Of a stretch of DNA of 64,000 nt, positions 46,392-55,250 are shown piece after piece. The notes under the pieces were generated by a model that saw nothing but the letters and a program-made list of their open reading frames with translations, had not been told where the DNA came from and made no database searches. Every line of letters starts with the position of its first letter. The stretch's first letter is position 1. The DNA is from Gillisella vitis (GTDB lineage Bacteria > Pseudomonadota > Alphaproteobacteria > Rhizobiales > Rhizobiaceae): positions 124,001 through 188,000 of the forward strand of contig NZ_JACHLU010000003.1 of the NCBI RefSeq assembly GCF_014204625.1, given 5' to 3'. The position numbers and the translations under genes are program-made.

Positions 46392-46769
46392 GTAACCTGT
46401 TTGCATCCAAAGTGTTCAGGATTGGGCGTTTTCTGAAAGAATGATTAACAAAACATTGACATTGTGGTAGATGGCGACTACTGGATAGCACCCAAAAGCG
46501 GGAACGAATTTGGGATCACCTCATGCATAAAATCAAATGGTTAGTTGCAATGTGCGCTGTGTTCCGATTTCAGCCTCCGCATTGGACGTGCCACACAATC
46601 TCCCTTTCTTTCTGAATGCACCTAACTTTAGTATAAGATAATAAGCTCTTGCTTCCAGTCCATCAAGAGCCTTTTGTCTTTGCTGAGAGAATCGCTTGGA
46701 TGTGCTTCGCGCTTGGCGTAAACTCAGTTTGTAAATGACGAAATAAGATACGATAAGAAGGGAAACTCC
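46392..46769. other. Intergenic region between rpoN and hpf
   Basis: No gene is visible in about 380 bases. It contains a likely terminator at 46645-46676 and presumably the hpf promoter beyond it, since hpf is cut off from rpoN by that structure. No sigma-54 (-24/-12) site or EcfG-type promoter was recognised. Confidence 0.45.
46645..46676 (+). terminator. Probable terminator between rpoN and hpf
   Basis: GCTCTTG (46645-46651) pairs with CAAGAGC (46664-46670) and is followed by CTTTTGTC. Confidence 0.6.
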
Positions 46770-47336
46770 ATGAGTGTACGCGTCACCGGCAAGCATATGG
46801 AAATTGGCGAATCGTTCCGCGAGCGGATCGAAACCCAAATATCAGATGCCGTTAGCAAATACTTTGACGGGGGGTATTCCAGTCAGATCACGGTCACAAA
46901 ATCTGCATCGCGGTTTTCCGCAGATTGCGCTGTGCATCTCGATACGGGTATCAATCTTCATGCAACAGGCGAAGCTGTTGATCCTCAAGTGGCTTTCGAT
47001 AGCGCTGCCGAGCGCATCGAAAAGCGCCTGCGCCGCTATAAGCGCAAGCTGAAGGATCATCACAGTGCGCCCAACAACACCGAAATCGGCTATACGGTGA
47101 TGGATGCTGTGCCAGAGATAGATGATGAGGTGCCGGAGGATTATGCACCCACCATCGTGGCTGAAAGCACCAAGACGCTGAAGACCATGTCTGTTGCCAG
47201 TGCGGTGATGACACTTGATATGACGGATGAGCCGGTTGTTCTGTTCAGAAGCCCCGGCAATGAGAACCTGAATATTGTCTATCGCCGTCCTGACGGCAAT
47301 ATTGGCTGGATTGATTCCGCCACAATAAAGGGCTGA
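46770..47336 (+). CDS. hpf: Ribosome hibernation promoting factor, long form
   Basis: A 188-residue HPF of the long type. The N-terminal S30AE domain (MSVRVTGKHMEIGESFRERI, IEKRLRRYKRKLKDHH) binds the 30S decoding centre; a linker leads to the C-terminal dimerisation domain (EPVVLFRSPGNENLNIVYRR, DGNIGWIDS) that drives 100S ribosome formation in stationary phase. The start follows AGAAGGGAAA. It sits between rpoN and ptsN as in most proteobacteria. Confidence 0.96.
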   Translation: MSVRVTGKHMEIGESFRERIETQISDAVSKYFDGGYSSQITVTKSASRFSADCAVHLDTGINLHATGEAVDPQVAFDSAAERIEKRLRRYKRKLKDHHSAPNNTEIGYTVMDAVPEIDDEVPEDYAPTIVAESTKTLKTMSVASAVMTLDMTDEPVVLFRSPGNENLNIVYRRPDGNIGWIDSATIKG

Positions 47337-47407
47337 TAAGCCCTGCGAGAGCGATGGCCGACCACCGCTCTCGCAAATTTTGTGTCGGTGGGATAAGGAT
47401 TTTCGAA

Positions 47408-47872
47408 ATGGCCTTGGCAGATTTGCTACAGCAAGATGCGATCATACCCGTCCTGAGGGTCAATTCCAAAAAACAGCTTCTTCAGGAATTGGCCGCCAAA
47501 GCCTCAAAACTGATTGGAATCCCGGAACGGGAAATTTTTGATGTTATTCTTCAGCGGGAAAAGCTTGGTTCAACCGGCGTTGGTAATGGCATTGCCATCC
47601 CCCACGGCAAACTGACCAGTATTTCAGCCATTCAGGGTGTTTTTGCCCGTCTTGAAACCCCGATTGACTTCGAGGCGCTGGACGAGCAGCCGGTCGATCT
47701 GGTTTTTCTGTTGCTGGCTCCGGAAGGGGCTGGGGCGGACCACCTCAAGGCGCTGTCGCGCATTGCACGGGTGTTGCGCGATCAGGATCTGGTGGCCAAG
47801 TTGCGCGCCAGCGATAGCGCAACGGCGATTTATACGTTCCTCAATCAGGATCAGGCGTCCAACGCGGCCTGA
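47408..47872 (+). CDS. ptsN: PTS IIA-like nitrogen regulatory protein PtsN
   Basis: A 154-residue EIIA-Ntr protein, the last carrier in the PtsP-NPr-PtsN phosphorelay that adjusts potassium, nitrogen and carbon responses. The phosphorylated residue is His66 in GNGIAIPHGKL; LLLAPEGAGADHLKALSRIARVL is the conserved C-terminal part. GGATAAGG before the ATG at 47408 supports that start. It ends with a strong terminator. Confidence 0.96.
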   Translation: MALADLLQQDAIIPVLRVNSKKQLLQELAAKASKLIGIPEREIFDVILQREKLGSTGVGNGIAIPHGKLTSISAIQGVFARLETPIDFEALDEQPVDLVFLLLAPEGAGADHLKALSRIARVLRDQDLVAKLRASDSATAIYTFLNQDQASNAA

Positions 47873-47899
47873 TCAGCGCTGACAATACATTCCTTATAA

Positions 47900-47933
47900 A
47901 AAAAGCGCTGGGCATGTCTGCACAGCGCTTTTT
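47900..47933. terminator. Bidirectional terminator after ptsN
   Basis: AAAAAGCGCTG (47900-47910) pairs perfectly with CAGCGCTTTTT (47923-47933), giving A- and T-tracts on both strands. Confidence 0.9.
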
Positions 47934-47940
47934 GCATTTG

Positions 47941-48003
47941 AGAGTTTGTCAGGAAAAAGTGGAACCCGGTTTTTCTGATCAGGCAAACGAAAACAAAACA
48001 ATC
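47941..48003 (+). repeat. AAAAGTGGAACC palindromic repeat, copy B
   Basis: Reads GTTTGTCAGGAAAAAGTGG, AACCCGGTTTTTCTGATCAG, then GCAAACGAAAACAAAAC. GTTTG/CAAAC and the GAAAAA/TTTTTC core form nested stems. It aligns with copy A at 29381 and lies in the ptsN/grpE convergent gap. Confidence 0.75.
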
Positions 48004-48005
48004 CA

Positions 48006-48040
48006 GAGTCTGTCTGGTTCAGATTGAACCAGACAGACTC
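48006..48040. repeat. 16-bp perfect inverted repeat next to grpE
   Basis: GAGTCTGTCTGGTTCA (48006-48021) pairs perfectly with TGAACCAGACAGACTC (48025-48040) around GAT. It ends 20 bases before the grpE stop and may terminate grpE transcription or be part of the adjacent repeat element. Confidence 0.7.
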
Positions 48041-48059
48041 TCAAATAAGCTGTGGTCAA

Positions 48060-48680
48060 TCAGCCCGCATTGTTGTCTGCTGCCGCAGTTGCCTCACTTT
48101 TGGGGCCGCCTTTGGCAACGCCGACCATGGCCGGGCGCAGAACGCGCTCGCCAATGGTATAGCCGGCCTGAACAACCTGTGTCACCGTGTTGTTGGGCAC
48201 GTCCGGGTTGGGGACTTCGAACATGGCCTGATGGAAGTTCGGGTCAAACTTCTGGCCTTCCGGCTCGATTTTCTTCACGCCATGACGCTCCAGCGTTGAG
48301 AGCATGGCGCGCTCGGTCATTTCCACGCCTTCAATTAGAGCGGCAAGGCCAGCCTCGGCTGCTGCGCGCGCTTCGGCAGGAACGGCATCAATAGCGCGAC
48401 GCAGATTGTCCGACACTGCCAGCATATCGCGGGCAAAGGCTGTGACGGCATAGGATTTTGCATCCTTGACATCGCGGTCCGTGCGACGGCGCAGATTGTC
48501 CATGTCGGCAGCAAGCCGCAGGAATCGGTCGCGTAGCTCGCTGTTTTCGGCTTGCAGGCTGGCAAGCAGGTCGAGATCCTGCGCATCATTGTCCGCGTCC
48601 TGAGCGGCGTCGTGGATGGGCGTTTCTGTCTGCGCTTCTGCGGCAGCGTCAGGTCCGTTTTTGTTGGTTTCGTCGGTCAT
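48060..48680 (-). CDS. grpE: Nucleotide exchange factor GrpE
   Basis: A 206-residue co-chaperone that releases ADP from DnaK. It has an acidic, low-complexity N-terminus (residues 1-35), a long coiled coil ([38 protein letters not shown]) and the C-terminal beta domain with [20 protein letters not shown] and [20 protein letters not shown]. The ATG at 48680 is preceded by CGGAGAA. hrcA lies upstream on the same strand with about 125 bases between, and a possible heat-shock promoter lies in that gap. Confidence 0.96.
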   Translation of the reverse strand: MTDETNKNGPDAAAEAQTETPIHDAAQDADNDAQDLDLLASLQAENSELRDRFLRLAADMDNLRRRTDRDVKDAKSYAVTAFARDMLAVSDNLRRAIDAVPAEARAAAEAGLAALIEGVEMTERAMLSTLERHGVKKIEPEGQKFDPNFHQAMFEVPNPDVPNNTVTQVVQAGYTIGERVLRPAMVGVAKGGPKSEATAAADNNAG

Positions 48681-48717
48681 GACGTTCTCCGGAATACTGG
48701 TTTCGTGTCCGTGCCCG

Positions 48718-48746
48718 ATATCAGGGTTCGGAGGCAAAAAATCAAG
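48718..48746 (-). promoter_or_regulatory. Possible RpoH-type promoter for grpE
   Basis: On the minus strand CTTGAT and CCTGATAT are 15 bases apart and the -10 end is 37 bases from the grpE start. This resembles the CTTGAA / CCTATAT pattern of alphaproteobacterial RpoH promoters; the match is imperfect. Confidence 0.35.
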
Positions 48747-48804
48747 GGTTCAGTGGTGATCAGGGTGAAGGGAAAATCGATTATCGACAGAGGGCATGAT
48801 GATT

Positions 48805-49887
48805 TCAATGCCCGCTGCGGGTCAGTTTGGCCATGACCTGAGCGGTGTAATCGACCATGGGCACAATGCGGGAATAATTGAGGCGGGTGGGACCAATGAC
48901 GCCGACGGCCCCGACAATCCGGTCGTCTCCATCACGATAGGGAGCGACGATCAACGAGGAGCCGGACAGTGAAAACAGCTTGTTTTCAGAGCCGATAAAG
49001 ATCCGCACACCCGGCCCGCTATCGGCAAGGTTCAGGATTTCAATCAGGCTTTCCTTGCGCTCCAGATCATCAAACAGCAGCCGCAGTCGGTCAACATCTT
49101 CCGCCCCCGCCAGACCTTCCAGCAGGTTGGCGCGACCGCGCACAATCAGGCGTGTGGATTTGTCCCCATCTTCGCCAGCCCAGATGGCCAGTCCACGCGC
49201 CACAAGATCCTGCGAGAGCACATCAAGTTCACGCGCCACCTGCTCCTTGAGTTGCACCAGCTGGCTGCGCACTTCATGCAGGGTTTGTCCGCTGAGATGG
49301 GCGTTGAGAAAATTGGCCGCCTCTGTCAATTGTGAGGCGGTGATGCCCGCTGGCAGCTCGATGATGCGATTTTCAACCTGATTGTGATCGCCCACCAGCA
49401 CCGCCAGCGCCTTGGTTGGTTCCAGCCGGATGAACTCGACATGTTTGAGCACTGGATCGGCTTTTGCGGCCACCACGAGACCTGCCCCGCGTGACAGGCC
49501 GGACAACATGCGGCTGGCTTCGTTATAGAGCGTTTCAACCGGCTGATCTTCGGAGGAGCGCATTTGCCGCTCAATCGAGCCACGCTCGTCCTGCGAGAGG
49601 CTGCCGACCTGCATGAAGGCATCGACAAAAAACCGCAAACCCGTCTGGGTTGGCAGGCGGCCCGCGCTGATATGCGGGGCATAGATCAGGCCAAGCTCTT
49701 CCAGATCGCTCATGACATTGCGCACGGATGCAGGCGACAGAGACATGGGAAGAATGCGTGACAGATTGCGCGATCCCAGAGGCTCGCCGGATTCGAGATA
49801 GGTCTCGACGATCCGTCGAAAAATCTCCCTGGATCGTTCGTCCAGTGCCGTGGAGACATCTCTTGCCGTAATCGCGCTGCTCCCCAT
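48805..49887 (-). CDS. hrcA: Heat-inducible transcription repressor HrcA
   Basis: A 360-residue repressor of groESL and, in some bacteria, dnaK operons. The winged-helix domain has [20 protein letters not shown] and [18 protein letters not shown], then [20 protein letters not shown], and the C-terminal GAF-like region ends in [24 protein letters not shown]. Starts at 49887 (MGSS) and 49896 (MSKMGSS) are both possible; the former matches other rhizobial HrcA N-termini. No CIRCE element (TTAGCACTC inverted repeat) is present upstream, so it does not seem to regulate itself through CIRCE here. Confidence 0.95.
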   Translation of the reverse strand: MGSSAITARDVSTALDERSREIFRRIVETYLESGEPLGSRNLSRILPMSLSPASVRNVMSDLEELGLIYAPHISAGRLPTQTGLRFFVDAFMQVGSLSQDERGSIERQMRSSEDQPVETLYNEASRMLSGLSRGAGLVVAAKADPVLKHVEFIRLEPTKALAVLVGDHNQVENRIIELPAGITASQLTEAANFLNAHLSGQTLHEVRSQLVQLKEQVARELDVLSQDLVARGLAIWAGEDGDKSTRLIVRGRANLLEGLAGAEDVDRLRLLFDDLERKESLIEILNLADSGPGVRIFIGSENKLFSLSGSSLIVAPYRDGDDRIVGAVGVIGPTRLNYSRIVPMVDYTAQVMAKLTRSGH

Positions 49888-50128
49888 TTTGCTCATCACA
49901 TCTGCATCGTCTGCACCTTAATATCATGGCTGAATTGCCGATCACAACGGCTTTTGCAGATCAAGCACGTCTTTCAACGGTTCATACCGGCTTTTCCTTT
50001 GCAAAACACCCCAACCACTCGTAGAAGGCAGCAACAAATGCAAAATAGCCTCAATCCTGCCCCGGCTTGAGGCCGGCATTATGCAGCCAGTGAAATTATG
50101 ACAGCGCAAATTTGTTGAGGAGACGAGA

Positions 50129-50848
50129 ATGCGGCCATCAGGCAGAAAAACCGATCAGATGCGCAAGGTATCATTCGAGCGCAATTTTTCCAAACATGCC
50201 GAAGGGTCCTGCCTCGTCAAATTTGGTGATACCCATGTGCTGTGCACAGCAAGCCTTGAAGACCGCACGCCGCCCTGGCTGCGCAACACCGGCAAGGGCT
50301 GGGTCACGGCTGAATATGGCATGTTGCCGCGTGCCACCGGCGAGCGCATGAAGCGCGAAGCGGCGTCTGGCAAACAGAGTGGCCGCACGCAGGAAATCCA
50401 GCGCCTGATTGGCCGCTCTCTGCGCGCCGTTGTTGACCTGGAAGCCTTGGGTGAGCGGCAGATTTCCATCGACTGCGATGTGATTCAGGCTGATGGCGGC
50501 ACCCGCACAGCCGCGATTACCGGCGCATGGATTGCCCTGCATGATTGCCTGAAGTGGATGGAAAGCCGCAATATGATCAAGGTTGATCGCGTGCTGAAAG
50601 GCAATGTGGCGGCGATTTCCTGCGGTATTTTTGCAGCCCAGCCGGTGATGGATCTCGATTATCTTGAGGATTCGGCGGCTGAAACCGATGCCAATTTCGT
50701 CATCACCGGCACGGGCGGTATTGTGGAAATTCAGGGTACTGCCGAAGGCAAGCCGTTCAGTCAGGATGAGTTTCTGACGCTTCTGGGGCTTGCCCAGACG
50801 GGCATTGCCGAGCTGGTGGCGCTGCAAAACCAGGCGATTGCAGGGTAA
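50129..50848 (+). CDS. rph: Ribonuclease PH
   Basis: A 239-residue phosphorolytic exoribonuclease that trims tRNA 3' ends. [80 protein letters not shown] and [21 protein letters not shown] are all family hallmarks with the phosphate-binding Arg residues. GAGGAGACGAG precedes the ATG. It is divergent from hrcA and heads an rph-rdgB-hemW operon. Confidence 0.97.
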   Translation: MRPSGRKTDQMRKVSFERNFSKHAEGSCLVKFGDTHVLCTASLEDRTPPWLRNTGKGWVTAEYGMLPRATGERMKREAASGKQSGRTQEIQRLIGRSLRAVVDLEALGERQISIDCDVIQADGGTRTAAITGAWIALHDCLKWMESRNMIKVDRVLKGNVAAISCGIFAAQPVMDLDYLEDSAAETDANFVITGTGGIVEIQGTAEGKPFSQDEFLTLLGLAQTGIAELVALQNQAIAG

Positions 50849-50882
50849 GAATTGTTCGTTGGCAGATCATTGAGGATTGATG

Positions 50883-51527
50883 ATGCGGAAGCTTGAGACC
50901 AAAACCATTGTTGTCGCCAGCCACAATGCGGGCAAAATCGCCGAGATTGCCGAGCTGATCGGGCCGTTCGGCTTTTCCGCCAAGTCCGCCAAAGAGCTGG
51001 GTTTTGTCGAGCCGGATGAAACCGGCACGACATTTGAAGACAATGCAGCCATCAAGGCGCTGGCGTCGGCCAAAGCCTCTGGTCTTCCGGCGTTGTCCGA
51101 TGATTCCGGGCTGGTGATTGACGCGCTCGGTGGCGCACCCGGCGTCTACACCGCCAATTGGGCTGAGCGCGAAGACGGCAGCCGTGATTTTCAGATGGCA
51201 ATGGAAAAGGTGGAAAACGCCCTGCAAGACAAGGGAGCCACCACACCTGAGAGCAGAAGTGCCCACTTCGTCAGCGTGCTGTGTCTTGCCTGGCCAGATG
51301 GGCATACGGAATTTTTCCGTGGTGAAGTCGAGGGCTGCATCATCTGGCCACCGCGTGGCACCTCCGGTTTTGGCTATGATCCGGTTTTTCAGCCCAAGGG
51401 CTATTCCACCAGCTTTGGTGAGATGAGTTCCGAGGAAAAGCACGGCTGGAAGCCCGGTCAGCCAGAAGCCCTGTCGCATCGCGCCCGCGCCTTCAAGATT
51501 TTTGTTGAAACCTGTCTGGACGCCTGA
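50883..51527 (+). CDS. rdgB: dITP/XTP pyrophosphatase RdgB (Ham1-like)
   Basis: A 214-residue enzyme that hydrolyses non-canonical purine triphosphates (ITP, XTP) to keep them out of DNA and [87 protein letters not shown] and SHRARAF are visible. Adjacent ATG codons at 50880 and 50883 compete; GAGG seven bases before 50883 favours the latter. Part of the rph-rdgB-hemW operon. Confidence 0.95.
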   Translation: MRKLETKTIVVASHNAGKIAEIAELIGPFGFSAKSAKELGFVEPDETGTTFEDNAAIKALASAKASGLPALSDDSGLVIDALGGAPGVYTANWAEREDGSRDFQMAMEKVENALQDKGATTPESRSAHFVSVLCLAWPDGHTEFFRGEVEGCIIWPPRGTSGFGYDPVFQPKGYSTSFGEMSSEEKHGWKPGQPEALSHRARAFKIFVETCLDA

Positions 51528-51533
51528 GGATTT

Positions 51534-52715
51534 ATGGCTGAGCCAACGTCGCTACTTCTTCCCGATACCGGCGAGCCGGGCTTTGGTGTTTATATTCATT
51601 GGCCGTTTTGTGCAGCCAAATGCCCCTATTGTGATTTCAACAGCCATGTTCGCCATCAAAAAGTCGATCAGGCCCGGTTCACGGCGGCGTTTTTGCGCGA
51701 AATGGAGCAGATGAGGGCTTTAAGCGGCCCCAAAACTGTGACCAGTATTTTTCTGGGCGGCGGCACCCCATCTTTGATGGACCCGTCGACGGTTGGTGCG
51801 CTGCTGGATGGTGTGGCGAAACACTGGACCATGCCGCGCGGTATTGAAATCACCATGGAAGCCAACCCGACCAGTGTCGAGGCAGAGCGTTTTCGCGGTT
51901 ATCGTGCTGCTGGCGTCAACCGGGTGTCGCTGGGTGTGCAGGCGTTGAATGATGCCGATCTGAAATTTCTCGGGCGAATGCATTCGGTGGATGATGCCTT
52001 GAAGGCGGTGAAGCTGGCGCGTGATATTTTCCCACGCATGTCGTTTGATCTGATCTATGCCCGTCCCAGGCAGACCATTGCGGCGTGGGAGCAGGAGTTG
52101 AAGCAGGCGATTTCCTATGCGGTGGATCATCTCTCGCTCTACCAGTTGACCATTGAGGAAGGCACGCCGTTCTTCGGGCTGCATAAGGCCGGTAAAATCA
52201 TCACGCCGGATGAGGAACACGCCGCGCAACTGTATGAGGCCACACAGGAGATTACCGCCCGTGAGGGGCTGCCCGCCTATGAAGTGTCCAACCATGCCCG
52301 GCCGGGGGCTGAAAGCCGCCATAACCTGACCTATTGGCGCTATGGAGATTATGCGGGCATTGGTCCCGGTGCCCATGGTCGCCTGACCCGTGGCCATGAC
52401 AAGATGGCGACGGTTGCGGAAAAGCACCCGGAAACCTGGCTGGAGCAGGTGGAAAAACAGGGTCACGGCATGATCGAGCAGGACTTGCTGGGACCGGATG
52501 AGCAATCCGATGAACTGCTGCTGATGGGCCTGCGTCTGCGCGAAGGGGTTGATCTCGCCCGCTGGCAACAGCTCTCTGGGCGCGATCCTGATCCGGAGCG
52601 CGAGCAATTTTTACTGGAACACGGATTTATTGAGCGTCTTGGAAATTCCCGCCTGCGCTGTACGCCCAAGGGCATGTTGGTGCTGGATGCCGTTGTCGCC
52701 GATCTGGCGTGTTGA
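51534..52715 (+). CDS. hemW: Radical SAM heme chaperone HemW
   Basis: A 393-residue HemN-like radical SAM protein. The iron-sulfur motif is CAAKCPYC in VYIHWPFCAAKCPYCDFN (Cys-x3-Cys-x2-Cys), followed by IFLGGGTPSLM, ITMEANPTSVE, VSLGVQALNDADLKFLGRMH, SLYQLTIEEGTPF and the C-terminal HemN-type domain (LLLMGLRLREGVDL). It lacks the extra N-terminal segment and Cys of true coproporphyrinogen oxidase HemN, so the heme-chaperone HemW assignment is preferred. It follows rdgB by six bases. Confidence 0.93.
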   Translation: MAEPTSLLLPDTGEPGFGVYIHWPFCAAKCPYCDFNSHVRHQKVDQARFTAAFLREMEQMRALSGPKTVTSIFLGGGTPSLMDPSTVGALLDGVAKHWTMPRGIEITMEANPTSVEAERFRGYRAAGVNRVSLGVQALNDADLKFLGRMHSVDDALKAVKLARDIFPRMSFDLIYARPRQTIAAWEQELKQAISYAVDHLSLYQLTIEEGTPFFGLHKAGKIITPDEEHAAQLYEATQEITAREGLPAYEVSNHARPGAESRHNLTYWRYGDYAGIGPGAHGRLTRGHDKMATVAEKHPETWLEQVEKQGHGMIEQDLLGPDEQSDELLLMGLRLREGVDLARWQQLSGRDPDPEREQFLLEHGFIERLGNSRLRCTPKGMLVLDAVVADLAC

Positions 52716-52718
52716 TTG

Positions 52719-52751
52719 CCATGCCGTGAGGCCCTTGACCCCACGGCATGG
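52719..52751. terminator. Hairpin between convergent hemW and lptB
   Basis: CCATGCCGTG (52719-52728) pairs perfectly with CACGGCATGG (52742-52751) around a 13-base loop. It starts three bases after the hemW stop and ends eight bases before the lptB stop; there is no T-tract. Confidence 0.6.
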
Positions 52752-52759
52752 GTTGTCGA

Positions 52760-53572
52760 TCAAAGGCTGAATTTTTCGCCCAGGTAAAGGCGGCGCACGT
52801 CGGGATTGTTGACAATATCATCAGCCCGACCATGGGTCAGCACTTCACCGGCGTGAATGATATAGGCGCGGTCAATCAGCCCCAGAGTTTCGCGCACATT
52901 GTGGTCGGTTATCAACACGCCAATGCCGCGTGCCGTCAAATGCCGCACCAGATTTTGAATGTCAGACACGGAAATCGGGTCAACACCGGCAAAAGGTTCG
53001 TCCAGCAGCATGAACGTCGGGTCTGTGGCCAGCGCACGGGCAATTTCCAGACGGCGACGCTCACCACCGGACAAGGCAACCGCTGCGGATTTGCGCAGTC
53101 TTTCGATGTTGAACTCGGCCAGCAGTTCATTCAGCTTGTGCTCGCGCTTGTCCTTGTTTTTTTCATGCAGTTCCAGCACGGCGCGGATGTTGTCTTCCAC
53201 GGACAGGCCGCGAAAAATCGAGGCTTCCTGCGGCAGATAGCCCACCCCAAGCCTTGAGCGCTGATACATCGGCATGGAGGTCACATCATTGCCATTGATG
53301 GCAATGGTGCCTTCATCCACCGGCACCAGCCCGGTGATCATGTAAAAACAGGTGGTTTTTCCGGCGCCATTGGGGCCCAGAAGGCCAACAGCCTCACCTC
53401 TGCGCACCACCAGCGAGGCCCCATTGACCACGCGGCGGGTATTATAGGTCTTTGTCAGCCCATGGGCGATCAACGTACCTTCGTAGCGATTCTTCTCGCG
53501 CTCACCCGAGGCAGGGTTTGGCTTGTCGTCACTCGTTTCCGGACGTTGGGAATTTAAACCGGGAATTTTCAC
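52760..53572 (-). CDS. lptB: Lipopolysaccharide export ATPase LptB
   Basis: A 270-residue ABC ATPase that powers LptB2FG extraction of LPS from the inner membrane. A basic N-terminal extension (about 30 residues) precedes the domain. Walker A GLLGPNGAGKTTCFYMITGL, Q-loop GYLPQEASIFRGL, signature ALSGGERRRLEIARAL, Walker B FMLLDEPFAGVDP and switch His (LITDHNVRETL) are complete; SVSDIQNLVRHL is typical of LptB. It is the last gene of lptC-lptA-lptB; the usual downstream neighbour rpoN is absent from this position. Confidence 0.96.
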   Translation of the reverse strand: MKIPGLNSQRPETSDDKPNPASGEREKNRYEGTLIAHGLTKTYNTRRVVNGASLVVRRGEAVGLLGPNGAGKTTCFYMITGLVPVDEGTIAINGNDVTSMPMYQRSRLGVGYLPQEASIFRGLSVEDNIRAVLELHEKNKDKREHKLNELLAEFNIERLRKSAAVALSGGERRRLEIARALATDPTFMLLDEPFAGVDPISVSDIQNLVRHLTARGIGVLITDHNVRETLGLIDRAYIIHAGEVLTHGRADDIVNNPDVRRLYLGEKFSL

Positions 53573-53586
53573 TTAAAGGTCCGCAA

Positions 53587-54150
53587 TCAGGGTTTTTGTT
53601 GGGACTTGGGATCCAGCTGAATCTGAACCCGCTTGCCGCAGCTGTCCAGCTTTGCTTCGCCTGAGGTCATGTGCACCGTCAGCTTGCAGCCGACAAACAC
53701 ATTGCCACCTTCCGACAGCACAACCTTGTCACCTGTCAGGGTAAAGATCTGGCTGTTCATGTCAAAATGGCCATTATCAGCGGTTGCCTGCTGTGTCTCT
53801 GTGTTGAGAATGACATTGCCCATCACGTCAATGGTGTCGATTTTGGCATCGCCACTGGTCACGGCAGCGCCCTGACCCTTGTATTTTACCACCATGTCTT
53901 TCGAGCGCATGGTGGTCGTGCCCTGAACAACTTTGACATTGCCGTTGAAGTTGGCGGTATTGGTTTGCTGGTGCACTTCCAGATTGTCACTTTCAATCTG
54001 GATTGGCTTGTCGCCGGACAATTTCAACCCATCCATATTGCTGGTGGTTGCCTGTGCATGGGCTTGTCCAGCCAGGCCGGTCAGGCAGAGGCCTGCCGCA
54101 AGCATGGCATGGGCAAAGCAGAAGGAAATGCGACGGTGGCTTTGCGTCAT
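53587..54150 (-). CDS. lptA: Periplasmic LPS-transport protein LptA
   Basis: A 187-residue OstA-like periplasmic bridge protein. A signal peptide (FCFAHAMLAAGLCLTGLAGQ with AHA cleavage) is followed by the beta-jellyroll pattern KPIQIESDNLEVHQQTNTAN, FNGNVKVVQGTTTMRSKDMVV and GNVILNTETQQATADN. Two cysteines near the C-terminus (VGCKLTVH, DSCGKRV) could form a disulfide. It lies ten bases after lptC and 14 before lptB. Confidence 0.93.
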   Translation of the reverse strand: MTQSHRRISFCFAHAMLAAGLCLTGLAGQAHAQATTSNMDGLKLSGDKPIQIESDNLEVHQQTNTANFNGNVKVVQGTTTMRSKDMVVKYKGQGAAVTSGDAKIDTIDVMGNVILNTETQQATADNGHFDMNSQIFTLTGDKVVLSEGGNVFVGCKLTVHMTSGEAKLDSCGKRVQIQLDPKSQQKP

Positions 54151-54159
54151 GATGTGTTC

Positions 54160-54867
54160 TCAATTGCCCGGGTTTTTAAGAGTGGCAGGGTCAATGCTCA
54201 GTCGAATCTTACCCTTGAAGGTGATGTTCCGTCCTTTATCGGTCATATCCATGGACTGCGCAACAAGAGATGACGCTTTCATGATAATCGTCACCATTTC
54301 ATCTGTCTTAAGCTTTCCCGCTTTCACGTCAAGGTCGCCTGATTGAAACATGGCATCCACGCCATTGGACAGATGAATCCGAAAGGGTTTGGTCAGTGTC
54401 ATCGTATCGCTTGCGCGATTGTAGGTGCCGCTTGCCGCAGTAATGTCTGCCGAGGCGTTATCGCTGACGGGCATCTGGGCGGTAATGCTCTCCAATGTGA
54501 TCATATTTGGATTTTTGATGTCCTGAAGTGCGCGTGACGCATTCATCGAATAGGGCGCGCCGTTGGAATTGAGGCCAGCAATGGCAGGTTTTGCCATCAC
54601 CACCTTGCCATCTTCAATATTGATGCCCTCAATCTTGATGTTTTCGGGCAGGTAGGTTCTCACAATCGACACCATTGCAAAGCCTGCGGATAACACAAGC
54701 GCAAGGGCAGGCAGGGCAATGCGCAGCCTGCGGACACGCCGGGAATGACCAATCGCCTGAGAGTAAGGTGCGTCCATTGCTTTGTCTCTCACCTCTCGCG
54801 GGCCGGTGTTTACATGCTTGAGCATTTCCTGAAAGTCCGTCAGTTCATTCGATCGTTCATACCCCAT
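54160..54867 (-). CDS. lptC: LPS export system protein LptC
   Basis: A 235-residue LptC-like bitopic protein. The N-terminal cytosolic part (about 45 residues) is longer than in E. coli LptC; residues about 48-70 (RLRIALPALALVLSAGFAMVSIV) form the membrane anchor, and the periplasmic part shows the jellyroll signature VVMAKPAIAGLNSNGAPYSM, SALQDIKN-like segment and ITAASGTYNRASDTMTLTKP. It starts the lptC-lptA-lptB operon. Confidence 0.92.
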   Translation of the reverse strand: MGYERSNELTDFQEMLKHVNTGPREVRDKAMDAPYSQAIGHSRRVRRLRIALPALALVLSAGFAMVSIVRTYLPENIKIEGINIEDGKVVMAKPAIAGLNSNGAPYSMNASRALQDIKNPNMITLESITAQMPVSDNASADITAASGTYNRASDTMTLTKPFRIHLSNGVDAMFQSGDLDVKAGKLKTDEMVTIIMKASSLVAQSMDMTDKGRNITFKGKIRLSIDPATLKNPGN

Positions 54868-55250
54868 CCTTCAGGGGTATCGTTCTCAATATATCGCTTA
54901 AGCATTAGGCAAGAGTGAACACGGGGCGTTACAGACGCACTGAATTCTTGAATGTCGCTCAATTGTTATTCGTTGCAAATATGGATTTTTTCAAGTCGAT
55001 TACAAGCTTTGGCTCTCATTGTGTCGTCAGGCCAGTCCCGACAGGTCATCTGTGGGTGTGATCTGTGGGGATTTGCGAAGATTTTTTTCGGCACCGCTGC
55101 TGTTTTTGGCTTAAGCGATTGATTATTCCAATTTTTTATGATGTTTTACAGGGCTGGAAAGCCGCCGCAAACCGTTGCCGTGCTGTTACGGAAACAGGCG
55201 GCAGTTAAAAGCGTTAGAGTTCAACATCCTTTATTTTACAGGGGGTTATC
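54868..55250. other. Divergent intergenic region between lptC and ihfB
   Basis: 383 bases with no gene. It is AT-rich near 54950-55145. AGCCGCC near 55155 and GGCGGCA near 55198 could close a long weak stem in the ihfB leader. CAGGGGG just before 55251 is the ihfB ribosome-binding site. No known regulatory motif was recognised. Confidence 0.45.

Noticed and set aside
49888..50128. A CIRCE element upstream of hrcA
   Set aside because: No TTAGCACTC / GAGTGCTAA inverted repeat could be found.
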